Source of the DNA: Lytechinus pictus
Taxonomy: Eukaryota > Echinodermata > Echinoidea > Temnopleuroida > Toxopneustidae
DNA length: 64,000 nt
Direction: 5' to 3'
Assembly (NCBI RefSeq): GCF_037042905.1
Contig: NC_087261.1
Coordinates: 25,502,317 to 25,566,316 of the forward strand
The position numbers and the translations under genes are program-made. The number at the start of each line of letters is the position of its first letter. Position 1 is the stretch's first letter. Of the stretch, positions 26,001-34,623 are shown piece after piece. The notes beneath the pieces are model-generated. The model had not been told where the DNA came from, did not search any database, and was given only the letters and a program-made list of their open reading frames with translations.

Positions 26001-28796
26001 TTGTTGACTTTGCCTTTTTATTTATGATTTAAGTTTTATTGGCCCGTATTCTGAAGTCTGGGTTTTATTGGCCCATATTCTGAAGTCGGGTTTAACTTAA
26101 ACTCGGGTTTAAAGTTGTGGATATGGATAGCCAATTGTTACATAAATCACTAACGGTAGAGATATCATTTGGCTCTCAATTCATTCATAATTGTCTAGGA
26201 AGTATAAATAGATCATTGTCTTCACCATCAATGAATCAGGAAAGAGCACATTAAACATAAGAAACATACAACTTAAGAAAAATTTTGACACTTTTGGCTT
26301 CCCATAATTTTAGCACAGAGTTAGACCATGGTCCGAGTTAAACCTGACTTCAGAATACGGGCCATTGAGTTTTCATGATTTCGCGCAACAAATTCCAGAT
26401 AATCAATGCAAGTAACTGCGGCAAAAAATATGTATGTAAATAAAACAAAGCAGCTTCTAAGTTATGATTATAATTTGGAAACAATACAGCATATCGACAA
26501 GTAAGTAACAGGTAGTCAAGGCTGTCACTTTATCTTTTCTTCATACTCATAGAATTAAGACAAGCATGAATTTAGTGGAGGAATAGAAATTTGCAATTTT
26601 ACTTATAAAGTACATGTATTCTGGACAAAGTTTATTTTCATCCGCAGAGGGCCACACTTAGTAATTTTAGTTACAGAAATTAATATAGATAAAATTACTT
26701 ACAACTTCAATATCTTTTTCCAAAAATGAATTGAAAGTTTATTATTTTTCTTGGCAATATGATATTCAATATCTTTGTTTATGATTTATAGATATAAATG
26801 TCAAAAGTTGGTGGTTTGTTTTGGAATTTACAAATATGAACATAATATTGAAGAAGAAGAAATAACTTTGCCAATTTACAAGTATGTTCTTCCATTTTCT
26901 CAAAACAAATTCAACATAGACTTCATATGAAAATATTTCGAGATGTATACAAAGACATGTGTGAGATGAAGGCCTACATGTGAAGGCCACCGCACACCTT
27001 ACGACTGTTCGCGATTCGATTCTGGAACAAATCGCATTTTGCTCATTTTCTGAAAACGTGAATGGAACATATCATTTTATTTGAGGTTGAAATTAATTGA
27101 AAGAATACTAATATAACCATTTTGAAAGATTGCAAGCCTTTATTTTGGAGTACAGGCCAAATTAGTTTCAAATCGTAGCCAATCGTACGACTGCTATGAC
27201 GTCATTACGACTAGATATTATTTGAACATAGGTATTTGTACGATGATTTCGAACATTACACAGAGCTTCAAAGTCTCCCGGATCCTGCGGGGGAATACTG
27301 GATTGCGGTCCAATCTCCCGTTCTCCCGACCCCATGCCAAAATCTCCCGGATAATCAGGGTTTTTAGCTGTTAAATTGTAAAATTCATACAAACGACTGT
27401 TTAACGAGTCTAGCATGTTCAACTCCCTAACACCCATGTGGAACCTCCTTATCACATTTTCATTTTACCCAGTAACTTCTACCAGTTTTTGTATAATCGT
27501 ACATTGATTTCCCATGTAAATGAAGATAATTTTACTGAACGACTGGTGAAGTAGTCTAACAAGTCATTTTATTTCCGGGTTCTGCAATGTGTGTGATGAA
27601 AACTCTTCAGCGGTACTCTATGCACATGGCCCCCGATGCGCCCCGGCGCGGCTCCAGCCGGCCGCGCTGCGCCAGGAAGCTCCGAGAATTAAAGTTCACG
27701 AGCACTGCGAGGCATTTTTCGTAAGCTTGCGTGCGCCTTATTCGAGCTGAAACTGTGGATCAACGATGGGATTAACAAGTGGATTACTTTTACACCTCGA
27801 CTTTCAATTTCTGGAATAATTTTATTGACAATCCTGAAGAATTAGAAGCAAAGTGGAGATTTTTTCGCTTACTTTCAATTGGGTTGATCGGATTCGAACA
27901 TTTTCTCTTTCGTGAGTGAGCTAGCCTGGCGCTGGCTGGCTGAGCTGTGCAAAGCACGCCCCGTCCCGATTCATCCACACTATAATCGCATCGCCAGTGA
28001 CCATGGAGATCATGGAGATGGAGTCATCCAAGACCAAGACGACAAAATACTTGTCGAAGTATAATAAAGATAATTTTCAAGCAGAATGGGACTGTGTGAC
28101 AATTTTCACAGGAATCCCTCAGACTCAGAGACTTTAAACAGTCCACATATAAAGCTTGAATACCACTTCTGCAGCCCCTTCCCCCTCTGGCCAATTAAAG
28201 GTATTTTCATGTTGAATGCATTCTTTTATGAATTATTTTAAAAATCTACTGTATTGCCTGAAGTGTATATTTAGTCAATGACAATTCATGAATTCTCTCT
28301 AATGTGTATTTAATCTATCAGAATTTTTTTTGATGATTTAGAGTTAGACAGCTGTCGGTTACTATCAAATGTTGTTTTTTAATGTGTTTTGCTACCCAAA
28401 ACTCCCATCCGTGGGACAACGTTCCGCCGCTCCCTCACAAAATCGTACCTCCGCAAAATCTACTGGATTCTATCATCCCAATGTTGGCAGCTCTGATTAC
28501 ACAGTAAGATATTCCAAGTCTGGATATTAGCATCAAATTCTACTACGTTTTATTCCAAAATTGAGTCGCAGACCAATCGTAAGGTGTGCAGTCGCCTTAA
28601 GTCCCTGAAGACAGTACTTGCTTGTGGCAAGATTTGCCTGCAACACATTTTTTCATATTGATAATTTTGTTGCAATGTGATGTGATGATTATCTCTTTCT
28701 ATTCATTTTTCCGTCTCTCTATTTCTCCCTCTTTTAGACTGTATCACAAGATTCAAGCTTCTTCCATGGGATCCATACAGGCTGAATAAAACGTGA
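8441..28796 (+). CDS. Microcephalin (MCPH1), 15 coding exons, 1121 aa
   Basis: Microcephalin is a nuclear BRCT-repeat protein. In vertebrates it restrains condensin II and acts in the DNA-damage response and centrosome control. Coding exons: 8441-8498, 8757-8842, 9021-9139, 10025-10112, 11833-11994, 14492-14603, 15521-17347, 18706-18831, 19282-19413, 20558-20631, 22495-22532, 23009-23171, 25105-25182, 25752-25995 and 28738-28796. Every intron is GT-AG, the phases agree, and the total (3366 nt) is divisible by three. BRCT1 is at about residues 18-105, BRCT2 at about 930-1018 and BRCT3 at about 1035-1115. Family signatures are [45 protein letters not shown] and EKWIL. Human MCPH1 is about 835 aa; the excess is mostly the central exon. 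The start is the first in-frame ATG in the first exon. The frame is open upstream to the 8393 splice boundary, so a longer N-terminus is possible. Confidence 0.93.
8757..10112 (+). CDS. MCPH1 exons 2-4: N-terminal BRCT domain
   Basis: Exons 8757-8842, 9021-9139 and 10025-10112 encode residues about 20-117. They carry the first BRCT strand ([11 protein letters not shown]), the helix and Gly-Ala turn (LLGAK), the THVVWKDG strand, RLVSVLWVD with the conserved BRCT Trp, and the ESLFP tail. In vertebrate MCPH1 this domain is needed to prevent premature chromosome condensation. Phases are 1, 0, 2, 0. A MITE remnant (9326-9520) and a SINE fragment (about 9725-9805) lie in the third intron. Confidence 0.93.
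9326..9520. mobile_element. Partial MITE related to the 21.4-kb copy
   Basis: The left end (GGTTCCATGACATGTGCTCC) resembles the end of the element at 21388-21589, and the interior has degenerate AACCCTAA-like tracts as in that copy. The second terminus is not clear. Confidence 0.4.
9725..9805. repeat. SINE body/tail fragment
   Basis: It shares a 'ccagttttcggaattgaagt' block and an ATT-rich tail with the 18.93-19.10 kb repeat. No tRNA-like head is present. Confidence 0.4.
10234..10479. mobile_element. hAT-like MITE in MCPH1 intron 4
   Basis: The termini are CAGACCTGCCAAC and GTTGGCAGGTCTG. Flanks share GTTACA, consistent with an approximate 8-bp hAT-type duplication. The interior right half (from about 10360) recurs at about 11123-11205 and 11380-11420, where a related copy is interrupted. 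Confidence 0.6.
10880..11062. mobile_element. MITE with GCGTTTCATCAACAT ends
   Basis: The ends near 10880 (GCGTTTCATCAACATATTTGTC) and 11062 (GACAAACATGTTGATGAAAT) are inverted. A related copy lies at about 20060-20232. Confidence 0.55.
11123..11420. mobile_element. Interrupted second copy of the 10.2-kb MITE right half
   Basis: 11123-11205 repeats about 10360-10443 almost exactly and 11388-11419 repeats the right end with GTTGGCAGGTCTG. About 180 bp of unrelated sequence separates the two parts. Confidence 0.5.
11833..14603 (+). CDS. MCPH1 exons 5-6: post-BRCT linker
   Basis: Exons 11833-11994 (54 codons, phase 0-0) and 14492-14603 (37 codons plus one base). The first contains the MQPKD motif found at the same place in vertebrate microcephalin, followed by basic and Pro-rich sequence. 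The second is Pro/Ser/Thr-rich ([11 protein letters not shown]) and ends KKGKGSAK. The acceptor of the second follows an exceptionally long polypyrimidine stretch (14180-14491). Confidence 0.88.
12056..12232. mobile_element. MITE of the TTTCATAAAG group
   Basis: The left end (GGTGTTTCATAAAGCTGTTCGTAAG) and right end (GTACAAACAGGTTTATGAAACGGCCC) are imperfect inverted repeats. Internal arms around AAAGTGACTTTAAGA and TCTTAAAGTCACT also pair. Confidence 0.6.
12360..12613 (+). repeat. Retroposon 3' end with TTGAA tandem tail
   Basis: The T-rich segment ends in AATAAATTGAATTGAATTGAATTGAAG, a short tandem repeat tail of the sort seen at 3' ends of some LINEs and SINEs. No reverse-transcriptase coding sequence is present. 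Assignment to a clade is not possible by eye. Confidence 0.4.
12719..14111. mobile_element. TIR element carrying a nested piggyBac-like MITE
   Basis: The termini at about 12719-12758 and 14062-14110 are inverted (AAAGGACAAGTCCATCCC versus the complement of GGGGTGGACTTGACCTTTA). Between them lies a second element at 13264-14044 bounded by TTAA. Removing it would leave an element of about 600 bp. Confidence 0.65.
13264..14044. mobile_element. piggyBac-like MITE with TTAA target duplication
   Basis: TTAA occurs at 13260-13263 and 14045-14048. Terminal repeats are CCCTAAAAAGACTGGG (13264-13279) and CCCAGTCTATTTAGGG (14029-14044), with one mismatch in 16. Subterminal palindromes (GGGGGGCTGATTCAGCCCCCC-like, one with a C-run longer than 30) follow. 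TTAA duplication is characteristic of piggyBac. Confidence 0.75.
14180..14491 (+). repeat. Polypyrimidine tract at MCPH1 intron 5 acceptor
   Basis: A CT-rich stretch of about 300 bp runs straight into the AG at 14490-14491. A second such tract (22820-23008) precedes exon 12. Open frames across these tracts are composition artefacts. Confidence 0.7.
15521..17347 (+). CDS. MCPH1 exon 7: long basic central region with triplicated unit
   Basis: This single 1827-nt exon encodes residues about 209-817. It is Ser/Arg/Lys-rich with many RR-S and S/T-P sites and no globular domain. From 16603 to 17088 a 162-bp unit is repeated three times in phase (54 residues each, about 570-731). Each unit carries PAF-(V/M)[16 protein letters not shown] and QSTRVSGE-like segments. 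Near the end, KENLDKEN (17293-17316) contains two KEN motifs just before the splice donor at 17348. An intron-retention frame continues to 17577 but runs into a MITE and is not coding. The equivalent vertebrate region holds condensin II-binding and phosphorylation motifs; I cannot align those precisely here. Confidence 0.92.
17377..17813. mobile_element. MITE with ACACCGTTCTCA ends
   Basis: The left terminus (ACACCGTTCTCATTATAC) and right terminus (CTAGTGAGAACGGTGCC) are inverted repeats. The interior is full of short AAACTGGTTT/AAACCAGTTT palindromes. It lies just past the exon 7 donor. Confidence 0.65.
18625..18668 (-). repeat. tRNA-Leu/Ser-like 5' half (SINE head or tRNA fragment)
   Basis: The minus strand reads GGTGCCGTGGCCGAGTGG followed by TCTAAGGCGCC, the acceptor stem and D-arm (A box) of a class II tRNA. 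There is no T-arm, so it is a fragment, not a tRNA gene. Confidence 0.5.
18706..20631 (+). CDS. MCPH1 exons 8-10: basic linker before BRCT2
   Basis: Exons 18706-18831, 19282-19413 and 20558-20631 (phases 1, 1, 0) encode residues about 818-928. They are Ser-rich and then strongly basic ([15 protein letters not shown]), compatible with a nuclear localisation signal. The link to the surrounding exons rests on phase agreement and good splice sites. The introns hold a SINE tail and MITEs. Confidence 0.85.
18925..19100. repeat. SINE fragment with ATT tail
   Basis: The segment includes TTGAATTGAATTGATTTTATTC and 'ccaaagcgcttacaacaggg'. It ends in an ATT-rich tail after a block shared with 9725-9805. 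Confidence 0.45.
19437..19682. mobile_element. MITE with GGCCCTGTCACATCGT ends
   Basis: The left end (ATGGCCCTGTCACATCGTC) and right end (ACGATGTGACAGGGCCTTTA) are inverted over about 20 bp, with further pairing inside (TGCAAGCCTTGCG / CGCGAGGCTTGCA). Length is about 245 bp. Confidence 0.7.
20058..20232. mobile_element. MITE related to the 10.9-kb copy
   Basis: It shares TCATGAAACGCTCTC, a TTGCCATAGTAACAATGC core and ACAAATGTTGATGAAATGCTC with the 10880-11062 element. Confidence 0.5.
20236..20502. mobile_element. MITE with GGCCCCGTCTTACAAAGAG ends
   Basis: The left (GGCCCCGTCTTACAAAGAGTT) and right (AACTCTTTGTAAGACGGGGCC) ends are exact inverted repeats over at least 20 bp. A sister copy is at 48386-48653. 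Confidence 0.75.
20669..21380. mobile_element. CpG-rich TIR element with repeated TGCGC/TGCGTGAAC words
   Basis: The ends (TATGCCTAGTTGACACGTTC and GGTGCAAGTGTCAACCGGGCATTA) are imperfect inverted repeats. The interior is much richer in CpG than its surroundings and repeats short words such as CTATGCGCAAAC, TGCGTGAAC and GTCGTG in both orientations. No coding sequence is seen. Confidence 0.6.
21388..21589. mobile_element. MITE with GACA-TTTGCTCCAGCGACAATTG ends
   Basis: The left (GACACATTTGCTCCAGCGAC) and right (GTCGCTGGAGCAAATGTCAT) ends are inverted. The interior has degenerate AGGGTT/TAGGTT tracts resembling telomere repeats but not regular ones. Confidence 0.65.
21655..21955 (-). repeat. 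tRNA-derived SINE, full length, minus strand
   Basis: Read on the minus strand it starts with a tRNA-like head containing an A box (GGCCCAGTGGTTTAG) and a B box (GGGTTCGAATCCC, about 21887-21899). A unique body follows, ending in a repeated ATT tail (21655-21673). The body is shared with 22566-22760. Confidence 0.75.
22495..25182 (+). CDS. MCPH1 exons 11-13: BRCT2
   Basis: Exons 22495-22532, 23009-23171 and 25105-25182 (phases 2, 0, 0) encode residues about 929-1021. TIVMTSLHR begins the first strand. The Thr-Ser pair corresponds to the phosphopeptide-contacting position in the vertebrate tandem BRCT that binds phosphorylated H2[19 protein letters not shown] and a Trp-rich segment ([15 protein letters not shown]) complete the domain. 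The 1.9-kb intron before exon 13 holds the AGGTCA-rich repeat. Confidence 0.93.
22566..22770 (+). repeat. 5'-truncated SINE, plus strand
   Basis: 22566-22630 is the reverse complement of the SINE body at about 21790-21860. The tRNA head is missing and the 3' end is an ATT tail near 22748-22770. Confidence 0.65.
23908..25000. repeat. Intronic repeat of about 160-bp units rich in AGGTCA
   Basis: The block opens with GTCTCGCCTGCATAGCAGAG and a GGCGGCGGCGACAG tract, and closes with GCAGGCGAGACTGCCAGAGG, giving inverted GTCTCGCCTGC ends. Between are about five diverged units, each with 'catgaaacttggacat', 'gtttcaggtcacatgaccaa' and AGGTCAAAGGTCA-like direct repeats (24110-24122 exact; variants at 24273 and 24436). 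One unit at about 24530-24635 is partly reduplicated at 24636-24735. Confidence 0.7.
25752..28796 (+). CDS. MCPH1 exons 14-15: BRCT3 and stop
   Basis: Exon 25752-25995 (81 codons plus one base) and terminal exon 28738-28796 (stop TGA 28794-28796) encode residues about 1022-1121. [13 protein letters not shown] and [11 protein letters not shown] carry the canonical BRCT Gly-Gly turn and Trp. The end, [12 protein letters not shown], is short like the vertebrate C-terminus. The acceptor at 25750-25751 has a weak pyrimidine tract. The last intron (2.7 kb) is expanded by nested transposons. Confidence 0.93.
26040..26366. mobile_element. MITE with GGCCCGTATTCTGAAGTC ends
   Basis: The left end (GGCCCGTATTCTGAAGTCTGG, partly reduplicated at about 26071) and right end (CTGACTTCAGAATACGGGCC) are inverted repeats. 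The core pairs around TTTAACTTAAACTCGG. Confidence 0.7.
27261..28495. mobile_element. hAT-like insertion with ATTACACA duplication
   Basis: The ends are CAGAGCTTC and GGCAGCTCTG. The 8-mer ATTACACA is present at 27255-27262 and 28496-28503; it overlaps the first two bases of the left end, so the strictly non-overlapping duplication is 6 bp. The inside has a GC-rich CpG patch (about 27630-27690) and a small frame at 28002-28140. Confidence 0.6.
28002..28136 (+). CDS. Small ORF inside hAT-like element
   Basis: A short frame starts at the ATG near 28002 ([20 protein letters not shown] and onward, about 44 codons) and stops at TAA about 28134-28136. It is unlike the AT-rich context and its KYLSKYNK-type start recalls N-termini of hAT-derived proteins. 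This is weak inference; no domain can be proved. Confidence 0.3.
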
Positions 28797-28888
28797 GCAG
28801 ACTGGTTTCTACAGGGTGCCCAGAAAGAGACAGAATACCGTAAGGTGTAATAATCAACAGTGTCATATAACAGTGCCAGTGTATATTC

Positions 28889-28894
28889 AATAAA
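28889..28894 (+). terminator. Candidate MCPH1 polyadenylation signal
   Basis: The first AATAAA past the MCPH1 stop codon lies 93 bp downstream. A further AATAAAG is near 28912. Both precede the start of the 1.8-kb repeat array. Confidence 0.45.
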
Positions 28895-29006
28895 TTCTTC
28901 ATCATAAAAAATAATAAAGATTTTTTTTTAGCTGTGGCACGTTGTCTCTCGTGAGGTATATTGCACAAGATGAGGGGAAATAAATGAATTGAAAGTATTT
29001 TGGTAT

Positions 29007-30542
29007 TATTGAGAAGGATGTGTTAAAAGCTAGAAGCTAAAAGCTTTGTTCTGATACCAGTTGCAGAGCTGTCACATGCAACTTCACAACAGCTTTATGA
29101 AACACCCACGAGCTCTAGACTCCAACTACTCATAGAATCTGTGGATGCTTACCAAGGATGCAGTATTATGATATGTACTACTACGATTCACGATCCCTAC
29201 ATTAAAAGATTATGGATGAACCGCTTTTAATCGGTGCACACAAGGTGTGGTCTATAGGCGTGGTAACATATCCTTGTAACTTGTATTTTTTTAAAAGTAG
29301 GCATCGTTTTCGTTTTGATTGAGATGTTTTCCATTCTGAATGACTTTTAAAATCAGAATGAAACTTGCGTGAAAGAAAAATTCAAGCGTTAAAAGAATGT
29401 CATCGAAGTCAAAATATCAAACTTGCAAACAGAGGTGTAAAACGTGAACACAATTTTATTATAAAAACAAACTCTTGCAAAGGTATTAACATTCAAGACA
29501 TAAACACTTAGACACAAAATTAAAGGCAATAATTTTAGTTGCCCTGCAGAAACCGACTCCCCTCCACTAGTCGTACGACAAAATTTACTGTTTGAACCAC
29601 CCCCCCCCCCAAAAAAAAAATACATATATATACATATATACTTCAAGCGTCATTCTGGTGTGAATTTGTTGGAGAATAACATATCAAAAGTCTCTAAAAG
29701 TCTAGAGTAAGGAACGTGTGAAAATAAGGGGGCAACGTTTGTACAGATGTGTAAAAGATTCAAGATTCAAGATGTATTTATTCAATTTTCGCAGCCTGCA
29801 TGGAGTCCTGAATTGCCATTGAATTTACAATAATGTTACAAGAAAAACATGCCATTATGAATATCAATTTACAATACAAAATTTCAATTAACAATAACAA
29901 TTTCAATTAACAATAATTTAAATTAACAATAACAATACTTTAAAGTAACTAAGTCACAGGGGCCTGGTCTTACAAGCTCTGCTTTTTTTGCATGTCCCTC
30001 GGTTTTAATATATTCAACAAATATATTCCTATATATATTCAACAATTTCAATTAACAATAACGATTTCAATTACCAGTAACAATTTCATTTAACAATTGA
30101 ATTAATTACAAAGCAGCAAAAGATGATTCAAGTGTATACAAAATCAGGAATTTGAAACTATTAGAGTGGTAACAGCAGTGGAGGCGAGAGCAAGAAAAAA
30201 AAAGTGTGCAATTTGATGAAGCATTTTAAAGAATTCAAAAATCTGTAGGTCATTTATTTTTATTGAGAAGGATGTGTTAAAAGCTAGAAGCTAAAAGCTT
30301 TGTTCTGATACCAGTTGCAGAGCTGTCACATGCAACTTCACAACAGCTTTATGAAACACCCACGAGCTCTAGACTCCAACTACTCATAGAATCTGTGGAT
30401 GCTTACCAAGGATGCAGTATTATGATATGTACTACTTCTACAGCTAATAATAATAATAATGATAATAATAGTAGTAATGATATAATAATGATAATGATAA
30501 TAGTAGTAAAATGATAATAATAATAATAATAATAATGATAAT

Positions 30543-30589
<47 letters not shown>

Positions 30590-32337
30590 TAACATGAAAA
30601 TCTACTTAAAGGGGAAATCTTAAAAACAGTACTATAGGGAGAAAATTGCATTCCGGCGTACGGGTGCATCGTATGTGCAACATCTCCACGTCAATAATTT
30701 TGTTTTTGTGTTATATTACCATGCACCATCTTTGGTTCTAATCAAGCAAGTTATTACAGATATAAAAATATACCGTGGCTCCCTTTAATATGTTCAACCA
30801 CAATACCGCCTCTTTGGGGATTTTTTTTAATTATTATTATTTTCCCCTTTTCTATTTTTATCAAAATATGAACTCATAGGGGAATTTTTATGATAATTAT
30901 TATTTTTCCTTTGGGTAATTTATTAAACATTTTTCAAAGGGAAAGTAAGTGATTTTGAACTCCATTTTCACGGTTCTCGCGATTCACGATCCCTACATTA
31001 AAAGATTATGGATGAACCGCTTTTAATCGGTGCACACAAGGTGTGGTCTATAGGCGTGGTAACATATCCTTGTAACTTGTATTTTTTTAAAAGTAGGCAT
31101 CGTTTTCGTTTTGATTGAGATGTTTTCCATTCTGAATGACTTTTAAAATCAGAATGAAACTTGCGTGAAAGAAAAATTCAAGCGTTAAAAGAATGTCATC
31201 GAAGTCAAAATATCAAACTTGCAAACAGAGGTGTAAAACGTGAACACAATTTTATTATAAAAACAAACTCTTGCAAAGGTATTAACATTCAAGACATAAA
31301 CACTTAGACACAAAATTAAAGGCAATAATTTTAGTTGCCCTGCAGAAACCGACTCCCCTCCACTAGACGTACGACAAAATTTACTGTTTGAACCACCCCC
31401 CCCCCAAAAAAAAAATACATATATATACATATATACTTCAAGCGTCATTCTGGTGTGAATTTGTTGGAGAATAACATATCAAAAGTCTCTAAAAGTCTAG
31501 AGTAAGGAACGTGTGAAAATAAGGGGGCAACGTTTGTACAGATGTGTAAAAGATTCAAGATTCAAGATGTATTTATTCAATTTTCGCAGCCTGCATGGAG
31601 TCCTGAATTGCCATTGAATTTACAATAATGTTACAAGAAAAACATGCCATTATGAATATCAATTTACAATACAAAATTTCAATTAACAATAACAATTTCA
31701 ATTAACAATAATTTAAATTAACAATAACAATACTTTAAAGTAACTAAGTCACAGGGGCCTGGTCTTACAAGCTCTGCTTTTTTTGCATGTCCCTCGGTTT
31801 TAATATATTCAACAAATATATTCCTATATATATTCAACAATTTCAATTAACAATAACGATTTCAATTACCAGTAACAATTTCATTTAACAATTGAATTAA
31901 TTACAAAGCAGCAAAAGATGATTCAAGTGTATACAAAATCAGGAATTTGAAACTATTAGAGTGGTAACAGCAGTGGAGGCGAGAGCAAGAAAAAAAAAGT
32001 GTGCAATTTGATGAAGCATTTTAAAGAATTCAAAAATCTGTAGGTCATTTATTTTTATTGAGAAGGATGTGTTAAAAGCTAGAAGCTAAAAGCTTTGTTC
32101 TGATACCAGTTGCAGAGCTGTCACATGCAACTTCACAACAGCTTTATGAAACACCCACGAGCTCTAGACTCCAACTACTCATAGAATCTGTGGATGCTTA
32201 CCAAGGATGCAGTATTATGATATGTACTACTTCTACAGCTAATAATAATAATAATGATAATAATAGTAGTAATGATATAATAATGATAATGATAATAGTA
32301 GTAAAATGATAATAATAATAATAATAATAATGATAAT

Positions 32338-32384
<47 letters not shown>

Positions 32385-33850
32385 TAACATGAAAATCTAC
32401 TTAAAGGGGAAATCTTAAAAACAGTACTATAGGGAGAAAATTGCATTCCGGCGTACGGGTGCATCGTATGTGCAACATCTCCACGTCAATAATTTTGTTT
32501 TTGTGTTATATTACCATGCACCATCTTTGGTTCTAATCAAGCAAGTTATTACAGATATAAAAATATACCGTGGCTCCCTTTAATATGTTCAACCACAATA
32601 CCGCCTCTTTGGGGATTTTTTTTAATTATTATTATTTTCCCCTTTTCTATTTTTATCAAAATATGAACTCATAGGGGAATTTTTATGATAATTATTATTT
32701 TTCCTTTGGGTAATTTATTAAACATTTTTCAAAGGGAAAGTAAGTGATTTTGAACTCCATTTTCACGGTTCTCGCGATTCACGATCCCTACATTAAAAGA
32801 TTATGGATGAACCGCTTTTAATCGGTGCACACAAGGTGTGGTCTATAGGCGTGGTAACATATCCTTGTAACTTGTATTTTTTTTAAAGTAGGCATCGTTT
32901 TCGTTTTGATTGAGATGTTTTCCATTCTGAATGACTTTTAAAATCAGAATGAAACTTGCGTGAAAGAAAAATTCAAGCGTTAAAAGAATGTCATCGAAGT
33001 CAAAATATCAAACTTGCAAACAGAGGTGTAAAACGTGAACACAATTTTATTATAAAAACAAACTCTTGCAAAGGTATTAACATTCAAGACATAAACACTT
33101 AGACACAAAATTAAAGGCAATAATTTTAGTTGCCCTGCAGAAACCGACTCCCCTCCACTAGTCGTACGACAAAATTTACTGTTTGAACCACCCCCCCCCC
33201 CAAAAAAAAATACATATATATACATATATACTTCAAGCGTCATTCTGGTGTGAATTTGTTGGAGAATAACATATCAAAAGTCTCTAAAAGTCTAGAGTAA
33301 GGAACGTGTGAAAATAAGGGGGCAACGTTTGTACAGATGTGTAAAAGATTCAAGATTCAAGATGTATTTATTCAATTTTCGCAGCCTGCATGGAGTCCTG
33401 AATTGCCATTGAATTTACAATAATGTTACAAGAAAAACATGCCATTATGAATATCAATTTACAATACAAAATTTCAATTAACAATAACAATTTCAATTAA
33501 CAATAATTTAAATTAACAATAACAATACTTTAAAGTAACTAAGTCACAGGGGCCTGGTCTTACAAGCTCTGCTTTTTTTGCATGTCCCTCGGTTTTAATA
33601 TATTCAACAAATATATTCCTATATATATTCAACAATTTCAATTAACAATAACGATTTCAATTACCAGTAACAATTTCATTTAACAATTGAATTAATTACA
33701 AAGCAGCAAAAGATGATTCAAGTGTATACAAAATCAGGAATCTGAAACTATTAGAGTGGTAACAGCAGTGGAGGCGAGAGCAAGAAAAAAAAAGTGTGCA
33801 ATTTGATGAAGCATTTTAAAGAATTCAAAAATCTGTAGGTCATTTATTTT
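29007..33850. repeat. Three head-to-tail copies of a 1.8-kb unit
   Basis: Unit 1 is 29007-30260, unit 2 is 30261-32055 and unit 3 is 32056-33850. Units 2 and 3 are 1795 bp and almost identical; differences seen are in homopolymers and a few bases. Unit 1 lacks about 540 bp matching about 30436-30980, which includes the AAT microsatellite. The apparent 71-87 aa frames inside are not protein-like. Confidence 0.85.
30437..30592. repeat. AAT/ATG microsatellite
   Basis: Degenerate (AAT)n with GAT and AGT variants. It is repeated in the next unit at about 32232-32387 and absent from unit 1. Confidence 0.85.
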
Positions 33851-34068
33851 TTTACTTGAGTCTAGGCTATTTTTCAGAAAAGTAGCAAAGCAATTATTAA
33901 ACAGCCATATGGTGTGGATATTCACTATTCCCCCTTTGAATATCGACAAAACACATTTTCCCAAATGAGGAATAGTTTCTCAGCTGGCAACTGATTGTTG
34001 GATGACAGAATTTGAGAATGAATATTGACTAGCAGAAAATTGGTGTGCATCACAGCCCCTCGACTCAC

Positions 34069-34158
34069 CTTTAGGAAATTGACTAGAAGTTGCTACTTGA
34101 GATACGGTGGTATCAGCTGGTGTTTCTCCTAGAGTATTTGAAGACACTGAAGCTTCCT
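34069..34158 (-). CDS. Possible orphan exon, minus strand
   Basis: The minus strand shows an acceptor (CATAATCTAG), a 90-nt open segment rich in Ser/Thr (EEASVSSNTLGETPADTTVS onward) and a donor (AAAG|GTGAGT). No neighbouring exon could be joined and the product is not recognised. It may belong to the disrupted minus-strand gene remnants at 40-45 kb. Confidence 0.3.
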
Positions 34159-34512
34159 CTAGATTATGAAAAATGCAGAAAATCAGTTTATTTGAAGACT
34201 GACACATCTTTGTCATGGTGAGAAAAAAATGCGGAATTTGGGAAGCTCATCCCGAAAAAAATTGATGTGCATGGAGGAGGAAAATTTTGGAATTTGGAGG
34301 GAAAGTTTGCCTTTTTTGTCCATAAAAATACAATTTAAATTAGAGAAAATTTGAAATTTCTGGGAAATAAACATTTTTTTGGGGTCCTGTGATCTTTATA
34401 ATATATAAAAATAATAAAAGAAAATTAGATTTTGTTTTATTAATAGTTTTGGTATTCAAGCTGTCCCAACATGTGTAGGCCTACCAGATGTGATAACATT
34501 TTCTTAATATTC

Positions 34513-34623
34513 AGGGGCCATATTTATAAACCTCAAGAAGTCTACTAAGCAACTAAAATGGACCGTGAGTGCATGGACCGTAGTTGCTTAGTAGACTTAT
34601 CAAGGTTTCATGAATATGACACC
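34513..34623. mobile_element. Short MITE with GTCTACTAAGCAACTA arms
   Basis: Arms near 34540-34558 and 34580-34598 (AGTCTACTAAGCAACTA / TAGTTGCTTAGTAGACT) are exact inverted repeats, with GGGCCATATTTATAAACCTC-like outer ends. Confidence 0.6.

Larger units (their letters stand above)
26991..28600. mobile_element. TIR element in the last MCPH1 intron, split by a hAT insertion
   Basis: The ends (GGCCACCGCACACCTTACGAC near 26994 and CGTAAGGTGTGCAGTCGCCTTA near 28578-28600) are inverted repeats. A hAT-like insertion at 27261-28495 divides it. Confidence 0.65.

Noticed and set aside
30380-32390. Leu/Tyr/Ile-rich frames
   Set aside because: Translation of the AAT microsatellite.
29389-33243. Three similar 85-87-residue minus frames
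   Set aside because: They track the copies of the 1.8-kb repeat and cross a C-run/A-run that varies in length; no protein-like features.
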